Under the pieces are notes generated by a model. It was not told where the DNA came from. It saw nothing but the letters and a program-made list of their open reading frames with translations, and made no database searches. Made by a program: the position numbers and the translations under genes. A DNA stretch of 53,793 nucleotides from an uncultured Clostridia bacterium (GTDB lineage: Bacteria; Bacillota; Clostridia; Oscillospirales; Acutalibacteraceae). The stretch spans positions 1 to 53,793 of the forward strand of contig CANQGT010000014.1 in assembly GCA_947623505.1 (NCBI GenBank). The letters run 5' to 3'. How positions within the stretch are numbered: position 1 is the stretch's first letter; every line of letters starts with the position of its first letter. Below, in pieces: positions 16,254 through 25,036 of the stretch.

Positions 16254-17729
16254 CTAACTCCTTTTTTTTAGTATTTCCATAGCAATTTTTTTAAATGTTT
16301 CCAAAGCAATATATATCAGTTCCCGCAGTAAATTATCTTTCATAAGAAGCAACAGTCCAAAATATACGGCAACGCCGACAACGACCTGAATTACCACGAC
16401 AACAAGATTTCCATATGGCAAAAACTTTCCGAGAAGTAAAACGAATATCAGCATAATAAGTCCGCATATAATTCGTTTCCAACTCATTTTTAATAACAGT
16501 TTTCCCGACATATATTCACCGCTCATACGAACGTAGAGTATTGAAATAACCGATTCCGCGATAATAGACGCAATTACCGCGCCGGTTGCACCAATAAAGG
16601 GAATCATCGCGAAATTTAATATAAGATTAAGCACCGAGCCTAAAACGAGAACCTTTGCGCTGCGCGCTCTCTGACCGCTTGGTGTATAATAATTTGAGCC
16701 AAGGCAATTACTTATTCCGATAATAATAATCAGCGGCGACATATAGCATAAAAGATTGACAACGGGTTCATACCCCGGCCCGAAGAAAGCGGGCACAAAT
16801 CGACCGGCAATGCCGATAACCCCGAAAGCGCATCCGCACCCTATTAAAAAAATGAAATCCATGGTTTTACGGATACGGTCCTTTATCTCATTATATTTCT
16901 TTTCCGCAAACAAATAGGATATACGAACACTCATTACGCTGTTTATCGCGATAAAAGATATCGTATAGATCATCCGCATAATTTTGTTTGCCTGCTCATA
17001 ATAGCCGTTTTGATACGTATCATGGGTAATTGCACCTATCAAGGTTTTATCTAATACCGTATAGATAGAAGTCGCAATGGTCGGAACAAAATAAATAAGC
17101 GTTTCTTTGAAATGATTTTTGAAAGTCAACGTTCGTATGTCAACTTTTGTGAGCATTTTGGGAAGATATATCCACATAGAGAGATTACCAAGCATAGTAA
17201 CCAATGAATTGATAACAACATAAATTATCAAATCATCCCGCTGCCTTACAAATACGAATAAAAGCACGATCCCCGCTATTTTGAACAACGAATTGCAAAT
17301 TACAATATTTTTTATCTTCTCATGACCGGTGAAGTACCACGAAATGTCAAACATAGTACCCATCAGAACGGGAATCAACGCGATAAAATAAGGCCGATAT
17401 TGCTTGCTGAATGCGATCACTCCACACCAGACAAGTAAACACATTGACGTTGTCGCCACAGTCATCAATTCTATTTCCCAAAACAGCTTGCTCGACTGTT
17501 GTTTATCATTCCTATGTTGGGCGATCTCTCTCACACCGTAAGTTACGGTTCCGAGAGCGGCAAATAATGTAAAGTATGTTATGATTGAAAAAGTATAACT
17601 GTAAATTCCTACTCCGTCTGCTCCCAAAACACGGGACACATACGGAGTTGTAATAAACGGCGTTATTAAAACAAGAATCTCATAGAAAGTACGATAAATG
17701 TAATTTTTCTTTACGCTCGGTTGTGACAA
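16254..17729 (-). CDS. Oligosaccharide flippase (Wzx-like, MVF/PST family)
   Basis: 491 aa, about 12-14 predicted membrane segments throughout. The N terminus FYEILVLITPFITTPYVSRV with LGADGVGIYSYTFSI is typical of polysaccharide transporters of the RfbX/Wzx type that flip lipid-linked repeat units across the membrane. Start is TTG at 17729, preceded by GGAGG at 10 bases; there is no ATG nearby in frame. It is part of the AT-rich cassette between wzy and licD. Confidence 0.92.
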   Translation of the reverse strand: MSQPSVKKNYIYRTFYEILVLITPFITTPYVSRVLGADGVGIYSYTFSIITYFTLFAALGTVTYGVREIAQHRNDKQQSSKLFWEIELMTVATTSMCLLVWCGVIAFSKQYRPYFIALIPVLMGTMFDISWYFTGHEKIKNIVICNSLFKIAGIVLLFVFVRQRDDLIIYVVINSLVTMLGNLSMWIYLPKMLTKVDIRTLTFKNHFKETLIYFVPTIATSIYTVLDKTLIGAITHDTYQNGYYEQANKIMRMIYTISFIAINSVMSVRISYLFAEKKYNEIKDRIRKTMDFIFLIGCGCAFGVIGIAGRFVPAFFGPGYEPVVNLLCYMSPLIIIIGISNCLGSNYYTPSGQRARSAKVLVLGSVLNLILNFAMIPFIGATGAVIASIIAESVISILYVRMSGEYMSGKLLLKMSWKRIICGLIMLIFVLLLGKFLPYGNLVVVVIQVVVGVAVYFGLLLLMKDNLLRELIYIALETFKKIAMEILKKRS

Positions 17730-17847
17730 TAAATTAATTCCTCCTTAAGGAGAGTTTTTGGATTTAATTCTTCGCTGAATATTTCTTTTTACAAATCAAA
17801 AAGGCTAACATCAACAAGCATTTTACTACGACCATCCAAATGCAAAA

Positions 17848-19122
17848 TCAATTAGTAACAATTTCTGCTTTGTAATTGTGCTTTAATGGCGCCGTACACG
17901 CGAAAGCATAACCGCAAGCAATAATAAAAATAGTAGTAGAAGCATATTGAGCTGATGAAATCAACAAATTAAACACAATCATAAAGCCGAATATCATAAC
18001 TTTCATGAAAAGCGATTTATCTATACGGCTTGAGGTATATAACGCCAATATTAATGAAAGCGAATAAAACGCGATCATATATATGCCTCCCTGTGCCAAC
18101 AAAATTGTGAGCCCCATGGAAAGGCCTTCAACCCTATCAAATGTGAAATTTTGAAAGATTTCTTCTGATTCTTGATATCCAGCTCCGAATATCACATGTT
18201 CTTTCCAAGTAGTGATTTCGGCTTGAATATCATCCATACGAACAAGAAAAGAATGGGTATTAGACTTATCTTCAAGAAGAAAAAATATTCCTATTGATAT
18301 CGCCGCGACAATAATTATTGTAAAGACGCATTTCAAAATAAACTTTTGCGCACTTTTTGAGGGATTTGTAAAAAGATATGTCAACGCGATCAGAAGCATA
18401 ACCGCTATAATGCCCTTAGTCGAAAGAGTCGAAAACATCGTAATTGACAGAAGAATTTTTTGCCATAGCGGAAATTTTCCTTTTTCCGCGGGAATCGCAA
18501 TCGACAAAGCAATTATTAAATAACCGCTAAAGCCCGGAGCCTCAGCATAAATTCCCGTATTTCTGATTACCGTCCGCCCCAATATTTTGGTCGACTGAAT
18601 TATATTTTCAAAATAAAGCCAAAAATAATTAACCGTAGTATGATTATTCCCCGCCCAAATATACGGTGTTGAAACGCCTTTGATAAAGCCTAAAAGAGAA
18701 CCGAATAACCAAAAGAATAAACTAATAGATGCGACTATGCTGACTACATTAACAAATACCTTTGCAAATTCATCAACCTTTCCGTCTTGAATCAATGTGC
18801 CGGCATATAAGAAAAAAATGATAAAAATCAGCACATGCTTCGTAAGATATGCCCCGGGGTTTGATCTTGTAACTACGATATAAAAAAGTAAGTATATAAC
18901 AAGAAAAAATAAAACCAATATCGATCTCTGTTTGATTCGCATTTTACCGTTATAAAAACATCCCATTAGGCAAAATATCGTTAGAAAAATATATTGAACA
19001 TTTTTAATACCCGCTATCGATGCCATCGGCATTGATAAAAACCACATACACGATGATCCCGTTAAAAGCGATATGGCAATAAAGTACATAATCAAATTAT
19101 TAACCGAAAATCTAAGGCGCAT
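17848..19122 (-). CDS. O-antigen/capsule polymerase (Wzy-like)
   Basis: 424 aa, about 11 hydrophobic segments with a larger outside loop (about residues 140-190, including STPYIWAGNNHTTVNYFW). The following segment RNTGIYAEAPGFSGYLIIAL matches the conserved polymerase/ligase region where Arg and Glu act. The family polymerises lipid-linked repeats at the outer membrane face. AAGGAG lies 8 bases before the ATG. Wzy and ligase paralogues cannot be separated by sequence alone; proximity to wzx and wzz favours Wzy. Confidence 0.85.
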   Translation of the reverse strand: MRLRFSVNNLIMYFIAISLLTGSSCMWFLSMPMASIAGIKNVQYIFLTIFCLMGCFYNGKMRIKQRSILVLFFLVIYLLFYIVVTRSNPGAYLTKHVLIFIIFFLYAGTLIQDGKVDEFAKVFVNVVSIVASISLFFWLFGSLLGFIKGVSTPYIWAGNNHTTVNYFWLYFENIIQSTKILGRTVIRNTGIYAEAPGFSGYLIIALSIAIPAEKGKFPLWQKILLSITMFSTLSTKGIIAVMLLIALTYLFTNPSKSAQKFILKCVFTIIIVAAISIGIFFLLEDKSNTHSFLVRMDDIQAEITTWKEHVIFGAGYQESEEIFQNFTFDRVEGLSMGLTILLAQGGIYMIAFYSLSLILALYTSSRIDKSLFMKVMIFGFMIVFNLLISSAQYASTTIFIIACGYAFACTAPLKHNYKAEIVTN

Positions 19123-19206
19123 CTTGTTTACTCCTTCTCAGACAGAGCCTACCGTAATTAAATTAATCAGACAAATTCAACAATATATCAATCATACAAT
19201 ACTTCA

Positions 19207-19386
19207 TCAATAAATTGCAGTATATTTTGTTTTCTCAAAACATTTATCACCTTGCCTGTTCTGCTTTTTTAACGCAAAAGTATAAATATCAGGCGAAATA
19301 TTCTTTATTTGATTTTCGTAATCACATATTTTTATAAGGTTTTCATTTGTTATCGGTAATAGCAACAAAGCGCGAAATACCGTCAT
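19207..19386 (-). pseudogene. Unrecognised 59-codon frame in the rfbG-wzy gap
   Basis: From ATG 19386 the frame reads MTVFRALLLLPITNENLIKI and continues as an AT-rich, Lys-rich stretch to a stop at 19207. It overlaps the glycosyltransferase remnant in another frame. No family is recognised and no ribosome binding site is apparent. It is most simply a piece of decayed gene left by cassette replacement. The remaining interval 19123-19206 shows nothing else. Confidence 0.3.
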
Positions 19387-19432
19387 AAACCATTTTGCCT
19401 ATGACATGCGCGATTCGAACTGTCTCAGACAT
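19343..19432 (-). pseudogene. N-terminal remnant of a family 4-type glycosyltransferase
   Basis: ATG 19432 begins MSETVRIAHVIGKMVYDGIS, matching the very characteristic start RxAHVIGKMxGGGVE of EpsF/CapM-like GT4 glycosyltransferases, but the frame ends after 29 codons. GGAG lies upstream in the end of the dehydratase gene. The glycine-rich loop is already altered (YDGIS). The rest of the gene is missing, so the locus has lost at least one glycosyltransferase. Confidence 0.6.
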
Positions 19433-19441
19433 TTTTTAATA

Positions 19442-20497
19442 TCACTCCAAAAAATCATCGATTTCACTGCTCATCTCAGCGGGGATATCTTTGCCCGCGA
19501 GCCAAGATTTGTAGAATCGAGCGGTATATTTCATACATTCGTCAATATTCCAGTGAGGCTTCCAGCCGAATGTGTTTTTTAACTTTGAACAGTCGAGTTT
19601 TAAAAAGTTCGCCTCGTGTACGGCGTTTTTCTCAGACCGGTTTATCCATTGCGCGTCTTTGCCCCAATGCTTGCAGAAAAGATCAACGAGCTCGCCTGTA
19701 GTCACACAGTCACATTCATCGGGGCCTACATTGTAAAATCCGGCAATGCGCTTATCCTCATACTGCTTCGCGGCAATCATAAGATATACAGCTAACGGCT
19801 CCAAAACATACTGATAAGGACGGATCGAATAAGGATTTCTAACGCCTATCCTCTCCCCTCTCATCACGGCGCGGACACAGTCGGGAATTATTCTGTCGTT
19901 AGCGAAATCTCCGCCTCCGATAACATTACCCGCACGGGCGGTGGAAACGGCGACGGAGCTGTCGGAGAAAAAGCTGTTGATATAACTGTGCGTCACAAGC
20001 TCGGAGCAGGATTTTGAATTTGAATACGGGTCATAGCCGTCAAGCGGCTCGTCCTCACGGTAGCCCCGGAGCGACTCGTTATTTTTGTAAACCTTATCGG
20101 TCGTAACATTTAAAACGCTTTTTACGCTCCGATTAAGCCTAACGCACTCCATAAGGTTGACCGTGCCCATAACATTTGTTTCGTATGTGAGCTGCGGATT
20201 TTTATAGCTCTCGCGAACTAACGGTTGCGCGGCAAGATGAAAAACTATCTCGGGCTGAGCCTCGGCAAAAACGGCTTTCAATCTGTTAAAATCTCGAATA
20301 TCGTCAATGACGCTCTTCATTTCGCCATCAAGACCGGAAATATCAAACAAATTAGGATTTGTCGGCGGCTCAAGAGAATAGCCAGTAACAATAGCGCCCG
20401 CGTTGGCAAGCATTTTACACAGCCAAGAGCCTTTAAAGCCGGTATGACCCGTTATAAAAACTCTCTTTCCGTTGTAAAAGCTTAAATCAAAAGCCAT
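19442..20497 (-). CDS. rfbG: CDP-glucose 4,6-dehydratase
   Basis: 351 aa extended SDR converting CDP-glucose to CDP-4-keto-6-deoxyglucose, the entry to CDP-linked dideoxy and related sugars. The N terminus YNGKRVFITGHTGFKGSWLC is diagnostic, as are TTDKVYKN and the catalytic YSNSK, with RAGNVIGGGDFANDRIIPD and RPYQYVLEPL. The ATG at 20497 is chosen because it starts the family consensus; the frame opens 13 codons earlier. The usual partner glucose-1-phosphate cytidylyltransferase (rfbF) and the downstream dehydrase and reductase are not in this window. Confidence 0.94.
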   Translation of the reverse strand: MAFDLSFYNGKRVFITGHTGFKGSWLCKMLANAGAIVTGYSLEPPTNPNLFDISGLDGEMKSVIDDIRDFNRLKAVFAEAQPEIVFHLAAQPLVRESYKNPQLTYETNVMGTVNLMECVRLNRSVKSVLNVTTDKVYKNNESLRGYREDEPLDGYDPYSNSKSCSELVTHSYINSFFSDSSVAVSTARAGNVIGGGDFANDRIIPDCVRAVMRGERIGVRNPYSIRPYQYVLEPLAVYLMIAAKQYEDKRIAGFYNVGPDECDCVTTGELVDLFCKHWGKDAQWINRSEKNAVHEANFLKLDCSKLKNTFGWKPHWNIDECMKYTARFYKSWLAGKDIPAEMSSEIDDFLE

Positions 20498-20575
20498 TTT
20501 TAGCAAACCTTCCACTCCGTGTTTATGTTTTACCACATCTTTTCAAAATGTAACGCTTGATAAAATACAGTTTAA

Positions 20576-21232
20576 TTAAGCAGCGCCTGAACCGCTGAGA
20601 ACAGCAGGTATAGCCATAAAAATTATTTTTAAATCCGTTAATATTCCGGCTTCACTAATATAGCGGTAATCCATATCCATCCATTCGTCAAAGCTTACAT
20701 TATTTCTGCCGCATACCTGCCAATAGCACAGAAGACCGGGCTTAACCAAAAGTCTCTGCTTTTGTTCGTCAGTAAGCAGTTCCGTCTCGTAAGTCGGAAG
20801 AGGTCTCGGGCCGACGACGGACATTTCGCCTTTTAAAATATTAATAAGCTGAGGAATCTCATCAATACTTGTTTTTCTGATGAATTTACCGACTTTTGTT
20901 ATGCGGGGATCATCTTTCATTTTAAATGCGGGCCCGTCAAGCTCGTTTTGGTCTTCCATCTCAAATCTCAAATTCTGAGCATTCTTTGTCATGCTGCGAA
21001 ACTTCCACATTTTAAAAACTTTGCCGTTGATCCCGTTCCTGTCCTGAATAAAAAAAACAGGGCCGGGATCGTCGATATATATAATCAAAGACACAATCAA
21101 AATCAATGGAGATAATAAAATTATTCCCAAAATACTGACCGTAATATCAAAAGCTCTTTTGATAAAGCGATACCATAAACTGGGGTTTGGTTTTATCTCC
21201 CCGGCGTTTGATATCTTATCATTATTTTCCAT
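20576..21232 (-). CDS. Undecaprenyl-phosphate sugar-1-phosphate transferase (initiating sugar transferase)
   Basis: 218 aa. Starts the repeat unit by moving a sugar-1-phosphate onto undecaprenyl phosphate at the inner membrane. One membrane segment (about 27-50) is followed by the bacterial sugar transferase domain: FKMWKFRSMTKNA, KFIRKTSIDEIPQLINILKG, EMSVVGPRPLP and KPGLLCYWQVCGRN. The ATG at 21232 lies inside the Tyr-codon repeats that end the kinase gene, overlapping it by 11 bp. No strong ribosome binding site is visible, so translational coupling is likely and the start is less certain. Confidence 0.93.
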   Translation of the reverse strand: MENNDKISNAGEIKPNPSLWYRFIKRAFDITVSILGIILLSPLILIVSLIIYIDDPGPVFFIQDRNGINGKVFKMWKFRSMTKNAQNLRFEMEDQNELDGPAFKMKDDPRITKVGKFIRKTSIDEIPQLINILKGEMSVVGPRPLPTYETELLTDEQKQRLLVKPGLLCYWQVCGRNNVSFDEWMDMDYRYISEAGILTDLKIIFMAIPAVLSGSGAA

Positions 21233-21989
21233 AATAAGAACCGTAATACTTTCCGTAATATTTACCGTAGTATCTGCCATAATATCTGTTTGAGGCAAGA
21301 TCCACATTGTTGAGAACGCATCCGAGAATCTTGGTGCCGGAAGCCTGTAGCTGCTCCTTGCACTTTTGAGCTATGCGATAACTGATTTCGCTGTCTCTCA
21401 AAACAAGAATAATACCATCACACTGCTTTGAAACTATAGCGGAATCAATAACGCTTCCTATGGGAGGAGTATCGACAATTACAATTTGATATTTTTCCCT
21501 CGCCTGCTCAATAAGAGCGTTAAAGCGCTTACTTACCAAAAGCTCACTCGGATTCGGAGGAACATGGCCGGCGAATATAATATTTAAGTTATTTATATCG
21601 GTTATATTAACACTTTGTTCAAAATTTCTTTGGCCGATAAGATAGTGAGTAAGACCGCTTGAGGGATTACCGCCTCTGCAATATTTTCTCATAACGGATT
21701 TTCTGAGGTCGGCGTCAATAAGCAAAGTGCTTTTTCCGCTTTCTGCGAACGCGCAGGCAAGATTATAGCTTACCGTGGATTTACCGTCGCCGGGAAGCGC
21801 GCTTGTAATGCATATTACATGAAGATCTTCTCCTGAAAATTCAGTGTTTGAACGAAGAGTTTTAAACGCCTCTTGAAGTTGAAAATTATTAGCGCCCTCT
21901 TTGCGGAGATAAGCGATATGGGTATTCGGAGAAGCATTTTCGATTGCGGGGTTTACCTGGTTTTCGTTAAAATCATTTACTGACGGCAT
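21222..21989 (-). CDS. Bacterial tyrosine kinase (CpsD/YwqD-type)
   Basis: 255 aa. BY-kinase that pairs with the Wzz-like protein to control polymer length and export. Walker A is SALPGDGKST, Walker A' LLIDADLRKS, Walker B VIVDTPPIGS. The C terminus is a repeated YYG(R/K/S) tail with five Tyr pairs, the known autophosphorylation cluster. It is encoded by near-identical 12-bp repeats at 21225-21290. It lies 5 bp after wzz. The phosphatase gene upstream would reverse its phosphorylation. Confidence 0.95.
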   Translation of the reverse strand: MPSVNDFNENQVNPAIENASPNTHIAYLRKEGANNFQLQEAFKTLRSNTEFSGEDLHVICITSALPGDGKSTVSYNLACAFAESGKSTLLIDADLRKSVMRKYCRGGNPSSGLTHYLIGQRNFEQSVNITDINNLNIIFAGHVPPNPSELLVSKRFNALIEQAREKYQIVIVDTPPIGSVIDSAIVSKQCDGIILVLRDSEISYRIAQKCKEQLQASGTKILGCVLNNVDLASNRYYGRYYGKYYGKYYGSYYGK

Positions 21990-21994
21990 ATTTT

Positions 21995-22804
21995 TTACCT
22001 CCTTTGAACTGAGCCGCTTTGCCTTGAAGAAGCGGAGCTGCTCTTACTTGACGAACGACTTGAAGAAGAATGTTTTCTCTTTTTGCCGCTGCTCTTGCCG
22101 CTCTTAACCGCCGTTTCCATTTTGGGGATAAGAGCAAGAGTGGGCAGGCCGAGATATTGCTCAACATCTGCTTCCGATTTAATCGAATCATCGGAAATAT
22201 AACGGATAACAAGAAAGATAAGCATAGCCAAGCCGCCTATGCCGGCCGAAACAACGGCCCAAATAAGTTTTGACGGCGAAGCGGCCTCTGTAGGCAGATT
22301 GGCCTTTTCGGCAATATTGACTGCCTGAACGTCCGTAACGCTCGTTATATGCTCACTGGCGGTATCTCTCAATGTGTTCGCGATAGTCTGCGCGACTTGA
22401 GGATCCGGATCCTCAACGGATATTGAAATTATATGCGTATCCGTGGTGTTTGAAATGGACACACGGGAAACGAGCTGCTCGTAAGTATCCTCAAGACCGC
22501 ATTTTTCTATAACCGATTCAATAACGTCTCTGCTCTCGATAAGCTCCTCATAGTCCTTGGTGAGCTGACTTGAAATCTGAAAGTCGGAGTACTGAAGCGC
22601 ATCGCTGTTCTGCCTGTTCAATATAAGAATTTTTGTGGTTGAACGAAACTGCGGCGTGATTACAGTCAAGCAAATAGCAAGACCGACAACCGTAGTAATT
22701 AAAACGGAAAACACAAAATAATACCAGCGCTTTAAAAAGTAGCTGAGCATTGAAATAATATCTATTTCGATTGTTTCATTAGTATCTTTTTCTTTTTCGT
22801 ACAT
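21995..22804 (-). CDS. Chain-length determinant / kinase adaptor (Wzz, CpsC-type)
   Basis: 269 aa. Two membrane segments (about 27-50 and 183-203) flank an extracytoplasmic Wzz domain (FRSTTKILILNRQ, VEDPDPQVAQTIANTL). The C-terminal cytoplasmic extension after SDDSIKSEADVEQYLGLP contains the kinase-activating region and ends in a long Ser/Lys-rich low-complexity tail (about 230-269), longer than in typical CpsC proteins. It activates the adjacent BY-kinase in characterised systems. Confidence 0.93.
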   Translation of the reverse strand: MYEKEKDTNETIEIDIISMLSYFLKRWYYFVFSVLITTVVGLAICLTVITPQFRSTTKILILNRQNSDALQYSDFQISSQLTKDYEELIESRDVIESVIEKCGLEDTYEQLVSRVSISNTTDTHIISISVEDPDPQVAQTIANTLRDTASEHITSVTDVQAVNIAEKANLPTEAASPSKLIWAVVSAGIGGLAMLIFLVIRYISDDSIKSEADVEQYLGLPTLALIPKMETAVKSGKSSGKKRKHSSSSRSSSKSSSASSRQSGSVQRR

Positions 22805-22820
22805 CTTTGCTTTCCCTCCG

Positions 22821-23570
22821 TTAGTTTAAGCAGAACATTTCCACTGCGTTGTCTCTTAAAAGCAGCGAGGCATATTCAAAACCGTATTTTTTTATAAGAA
22901 TATCTCTGCATTTGGATATTTCCGGTGTGCGGTGTTTATTTCCGTGTGCGTCCGTGCCGATAAAATCAACAAGTTCTTCTTGCAAAAGACCGTGAACAAA
23001 TTTTTTTACGCTTTTGCCGTTGCCTCCGGTAACGCTGGAGGCGTTGACCTGAATGCGAACGCCTAAATCGGAAAGGCGGTAAACCTTTTCAAAATCTTTA
23101 ATAAGCGATTCATAACGCTCTATATGAGCAATCACCGGATGAAAACCGGCAAACATAACGCTGTCCATCGCGTTTTCGATAACGTGAAAAGGCGCTATCG
23201 GCGAAAACTCTATCAAAACAAAATCTGAGCCGTTCATAGTAAACGCTCGCCGCTCTTTCAGATATTGCGGTAAATCTTCAAAATAATAGAATTCGTTTCC
23301 GGGATAAAAGCGAAGAGAAATACCGTGCTTATCCGCGGCTTCCTGAGCGGCCGTCATCACCCGATAAACCGTTTGCGGGGGCGCGCCTCTGCGATTGTTG
23401 AAATGCGGAGTAACGACTATATCGGTAATTCCGCTGCCCGCCGCTTCGCGCATCATATCGAGAGAAACGGACGGACTTTCGGCTCCATCATCAAGCCCCG
23501 GGAGAATATGGCAATGCACGTCAACAATTCTTCCGAAACCTTCATTACGATTAGCCAAACAAATCACCAC
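22821..23570 (-). CDS. PHP-type tyrosine-protein phosphatase (CpsB/YwqE-like)
   Basis: 249 aa. Manganese-dependent PHP-fold phosphatase acting on the CpsD-type kinase. Metal ligands appear in IVDVHCHILPGLDDGA, DIVVTPHFN, YPGNEFYY, PVIAHIERYE and VDFIGTDAHG. The frame opens with GTG at 23570; a TTG at 23558 is an alternative, and neither has a textbook ribosome binding site. It is the first gene of the capsule export block, with the kinase and Wzz following. Confidence 0.93.
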   Translation of the reverse strand: MVICLANRNEGFGRIVDVHCHILPGLDDGAESPSVSLDMMREAAGSGITDIVVTPHFNNRRGAPPQTVYRVMTAAQEAADKHGISLRFYPGNEFYYFEDLPQYLKERRAFTMNGSDFVLIEFSPIAPFHVIENAMDSVMFAGFHPVIAHIERYESLIKDFEKVYRLSDLGVRIQVNASSVTGGNGKSVKKFVHGLLQEELVDFIGTDAHGNKHRTPEISKCRDILIKKYGFEYASLLLRDNAVEMFCLN

Positions 23571-23613
23571 CGCACATCAGTTTAAAACAAAATAAGCAAA
23601 ATTAATATATTAT

Positions 23614-23641
23614 AATATATAACCGAGTATAACAGTGACAA
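23614..23641 (-). promoter_or_regulatory. Candidate promoter upstream of cpsB-like gene
   Basis: Minus strand -35 TTGTCA (23636-23641), 16-bp spacer, -10 TATATT (23614-23619). A perfect TATAAT lies 5 bp further on but with a 21-bp spacer. Moderate match only, so the capsule genes may also depend on read-through from upstream. Confidence 0.4.
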
Positions 23642-23706
23642 TTATACAATAGGGCAATCACAAAATCAAGAAATATTTTCAGAATATACGAAAATTTCAA
23701 AAATGC

Positions 23707-24750
23707 TTATTCGCCTTTCATTCCGATAAGCTCAGATTCGCCTTTATACGCTTTAACGGAAAGGCTTACCGAATCGAAAACGGCGCTTTCAATATCGTCA
23801 TTCGTACAGCCAAGCTCCTCACAGTCCGAAGTAGGTATAAAAAGATTCATTCCCATTATATCTGCAAGACCGACGGGATCAATTCCGAGATCGGTTCCGC
23901 GTTTTTTATATTCGGAACGCATTGTAAGCCCAAAGGCTTTGAACATCCATTTCGGGATATCGACGATGCGCCTGTCGGGAGTGCCGTCCATAGCTCTGTA
24001 AACTATTTTCAAAAATTCCCGCCAAGTTAAATTATAGCAGGATATTCCGTAAGCCCTAAAGCTCCCCTGCCGCTTTTCTGCGGCTAAACAAGCGGTTTCG
24101 CAAGCTCCGGTCAAAGCCTCGCCAACCTGTCGAACGGTGAGCATAGCGGTGCCTCCGGCGGGATACATCGTGAAAGGCATTTTTTCAAAACGGCTGAGTT
24201 GCTCCACAAGTATCGTCCAAACCGGCTTTCTGCCCTTTTGCGTTCCGAAAATATACGGCAATTCAAGAACGGAAACGGCAAAATTCAAATCCGCGTAATC
24301 CTCGCAGACCTGTTCCTGCGCTATCCTGCTTCTGATATACGGATGTTTGTCGCAAAGCTTCATATCGGGGCGTTGCTTCGCAAGCCAAGAAAAATACGAG
24401 CCGCAAACTACCGCGCCTTTCATTCCCGCTTTCTTCGCGAGGGGCAAAAAACGCTTGAGCGGAGCGATATTATATTGATAATAATAATCATAGACCGGAG
24501 CCGGAAACTCCACTCTTTCGTCAACTCCCGCGGCAAAAACAAAAATGTCGCATCCTGTCATTAAAGAAACTATTTCATTGTCCTCAAGCTTATTTGCGTC
24601 TCGAAGAATAAGCTCCATTTCCTCGGGAATATCGGCGCCGGAGGGCACCGGAGGAAGCGCAAGCGATTTTACATAATTACCTCTGTCTATCAAAATTTTT
24701 GCCGCCGCGGAGCCGAGGAGACCGGTTCCGCCAATCATAAATACTTTCAT
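23707..24750 (-). CDS. NAD-epimerase/dehydratase-like SDR protein, catalytic Lys replaced
   Basis: 347 aa, first gene downstream of the putative inversion switch. The Rossmann motif IGGTGLLGSAAAK is intact. The position of the SDR Tyr-x3-Lys pair reads Tyr138-IRS-Arg142, so Lys is replaced by Arg, and the family nucleotide-sugar motifs are weak. It could be an atypical epimerase, a reductase, or a regulatory NmrA-like protein. GGAATGGG precedes the ATG. It is 136 bp upstream of the phosphatase gene and on the same strand, so it belongs to the head of the capsule locus. Confidence 0.75.
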   Translation of the reverse strand: MKVFMIGGTGLLGSAAAKILIDRGNYVKSLALPPVPSGADIPEEMELILRDANKLEDNEIVSLMTGCDIFVFAAGVDERVEFPAPVYDYYYQYNIAPLKRFLPLAKKAGMKGAVVCGSYFSWLAKQRPDMKLCDKHPYIRSRIAQEQVCEDYADLNFAVSVLELPYIFGTQKGRKPVWTILVEQLSRFEKMPFTMYPAGGTAMLTVRQVGEALTGACETACLAAEKRQGSFRAYGISCYNLTWREFLKIVYRAMDGTPDRRIVDIPKWMFKAFGLTMRSEYKKRGTDLGIDPVGLADIMGMNLFIPTSDCEELGCTNDDIESAVFDSVSLSVKAYKGESELIGMKGE

Positions 24751-25036
24751 AGCATTCCCATTCCGTCAATAAAATATTACCATAATAAGCCAAAACAGCA
24801 ATATTATTACCCAAAAACAAACACCTTAATTATTTACAGAGTAATAATTTACGCTATCACCAAAATTTGTAAATACTTTCGTATTGAAAAGCAAATACGC
24901 AGGGTAAAAAGCTTAATTTACAAAAATTTTTTCACATTTATAAAAAACTTATCGGTTTCACGTAATATTATACCATTTTTTGGTATTTTCAGTCAACATA
25001 TAAAGAATTTCAGATATATTACAAAATATTTTTGCA
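24751..25036 (-). other. AT-rich leader between inversion segment and SDR gene
   Basis: About 290 bp with no coding frame. It holds the fixed promoter at 24967-24996 and about 210 nt of predicted 5' UTR. A weaker promoter-like pair lies close to the gene: TTGCTG, 16 bp, TAATAT on the minus strand near 24773-24800. Long A/T tracts dominate. Confidence 0.5.
24967..24996 (-). promoter_or_regulatory. Fixed promoter with dyad in spacer, upstream of the SDR/capsule genes
   Basis: Minus strand -35 TTGACT (24991-24996), 18-bp spacer, perfect -10 TATAAT (24967-24972). The spacer contains ACCAAAAAATGGT, a dyad symmetric over ATACCA/TGGTAT that overlaps the promoter and could bind a regulator. It lies just outside the left inverted repeat, so it does not flip. 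Confidence 0.65.

Noticed and set aside
23590-23710. Second inversion site near the phosphatase gene (ACGAAAATTT at about 23687)
   Set aside because: Only partial resemblance to the 18-bp repeat and no matching partner nearby.
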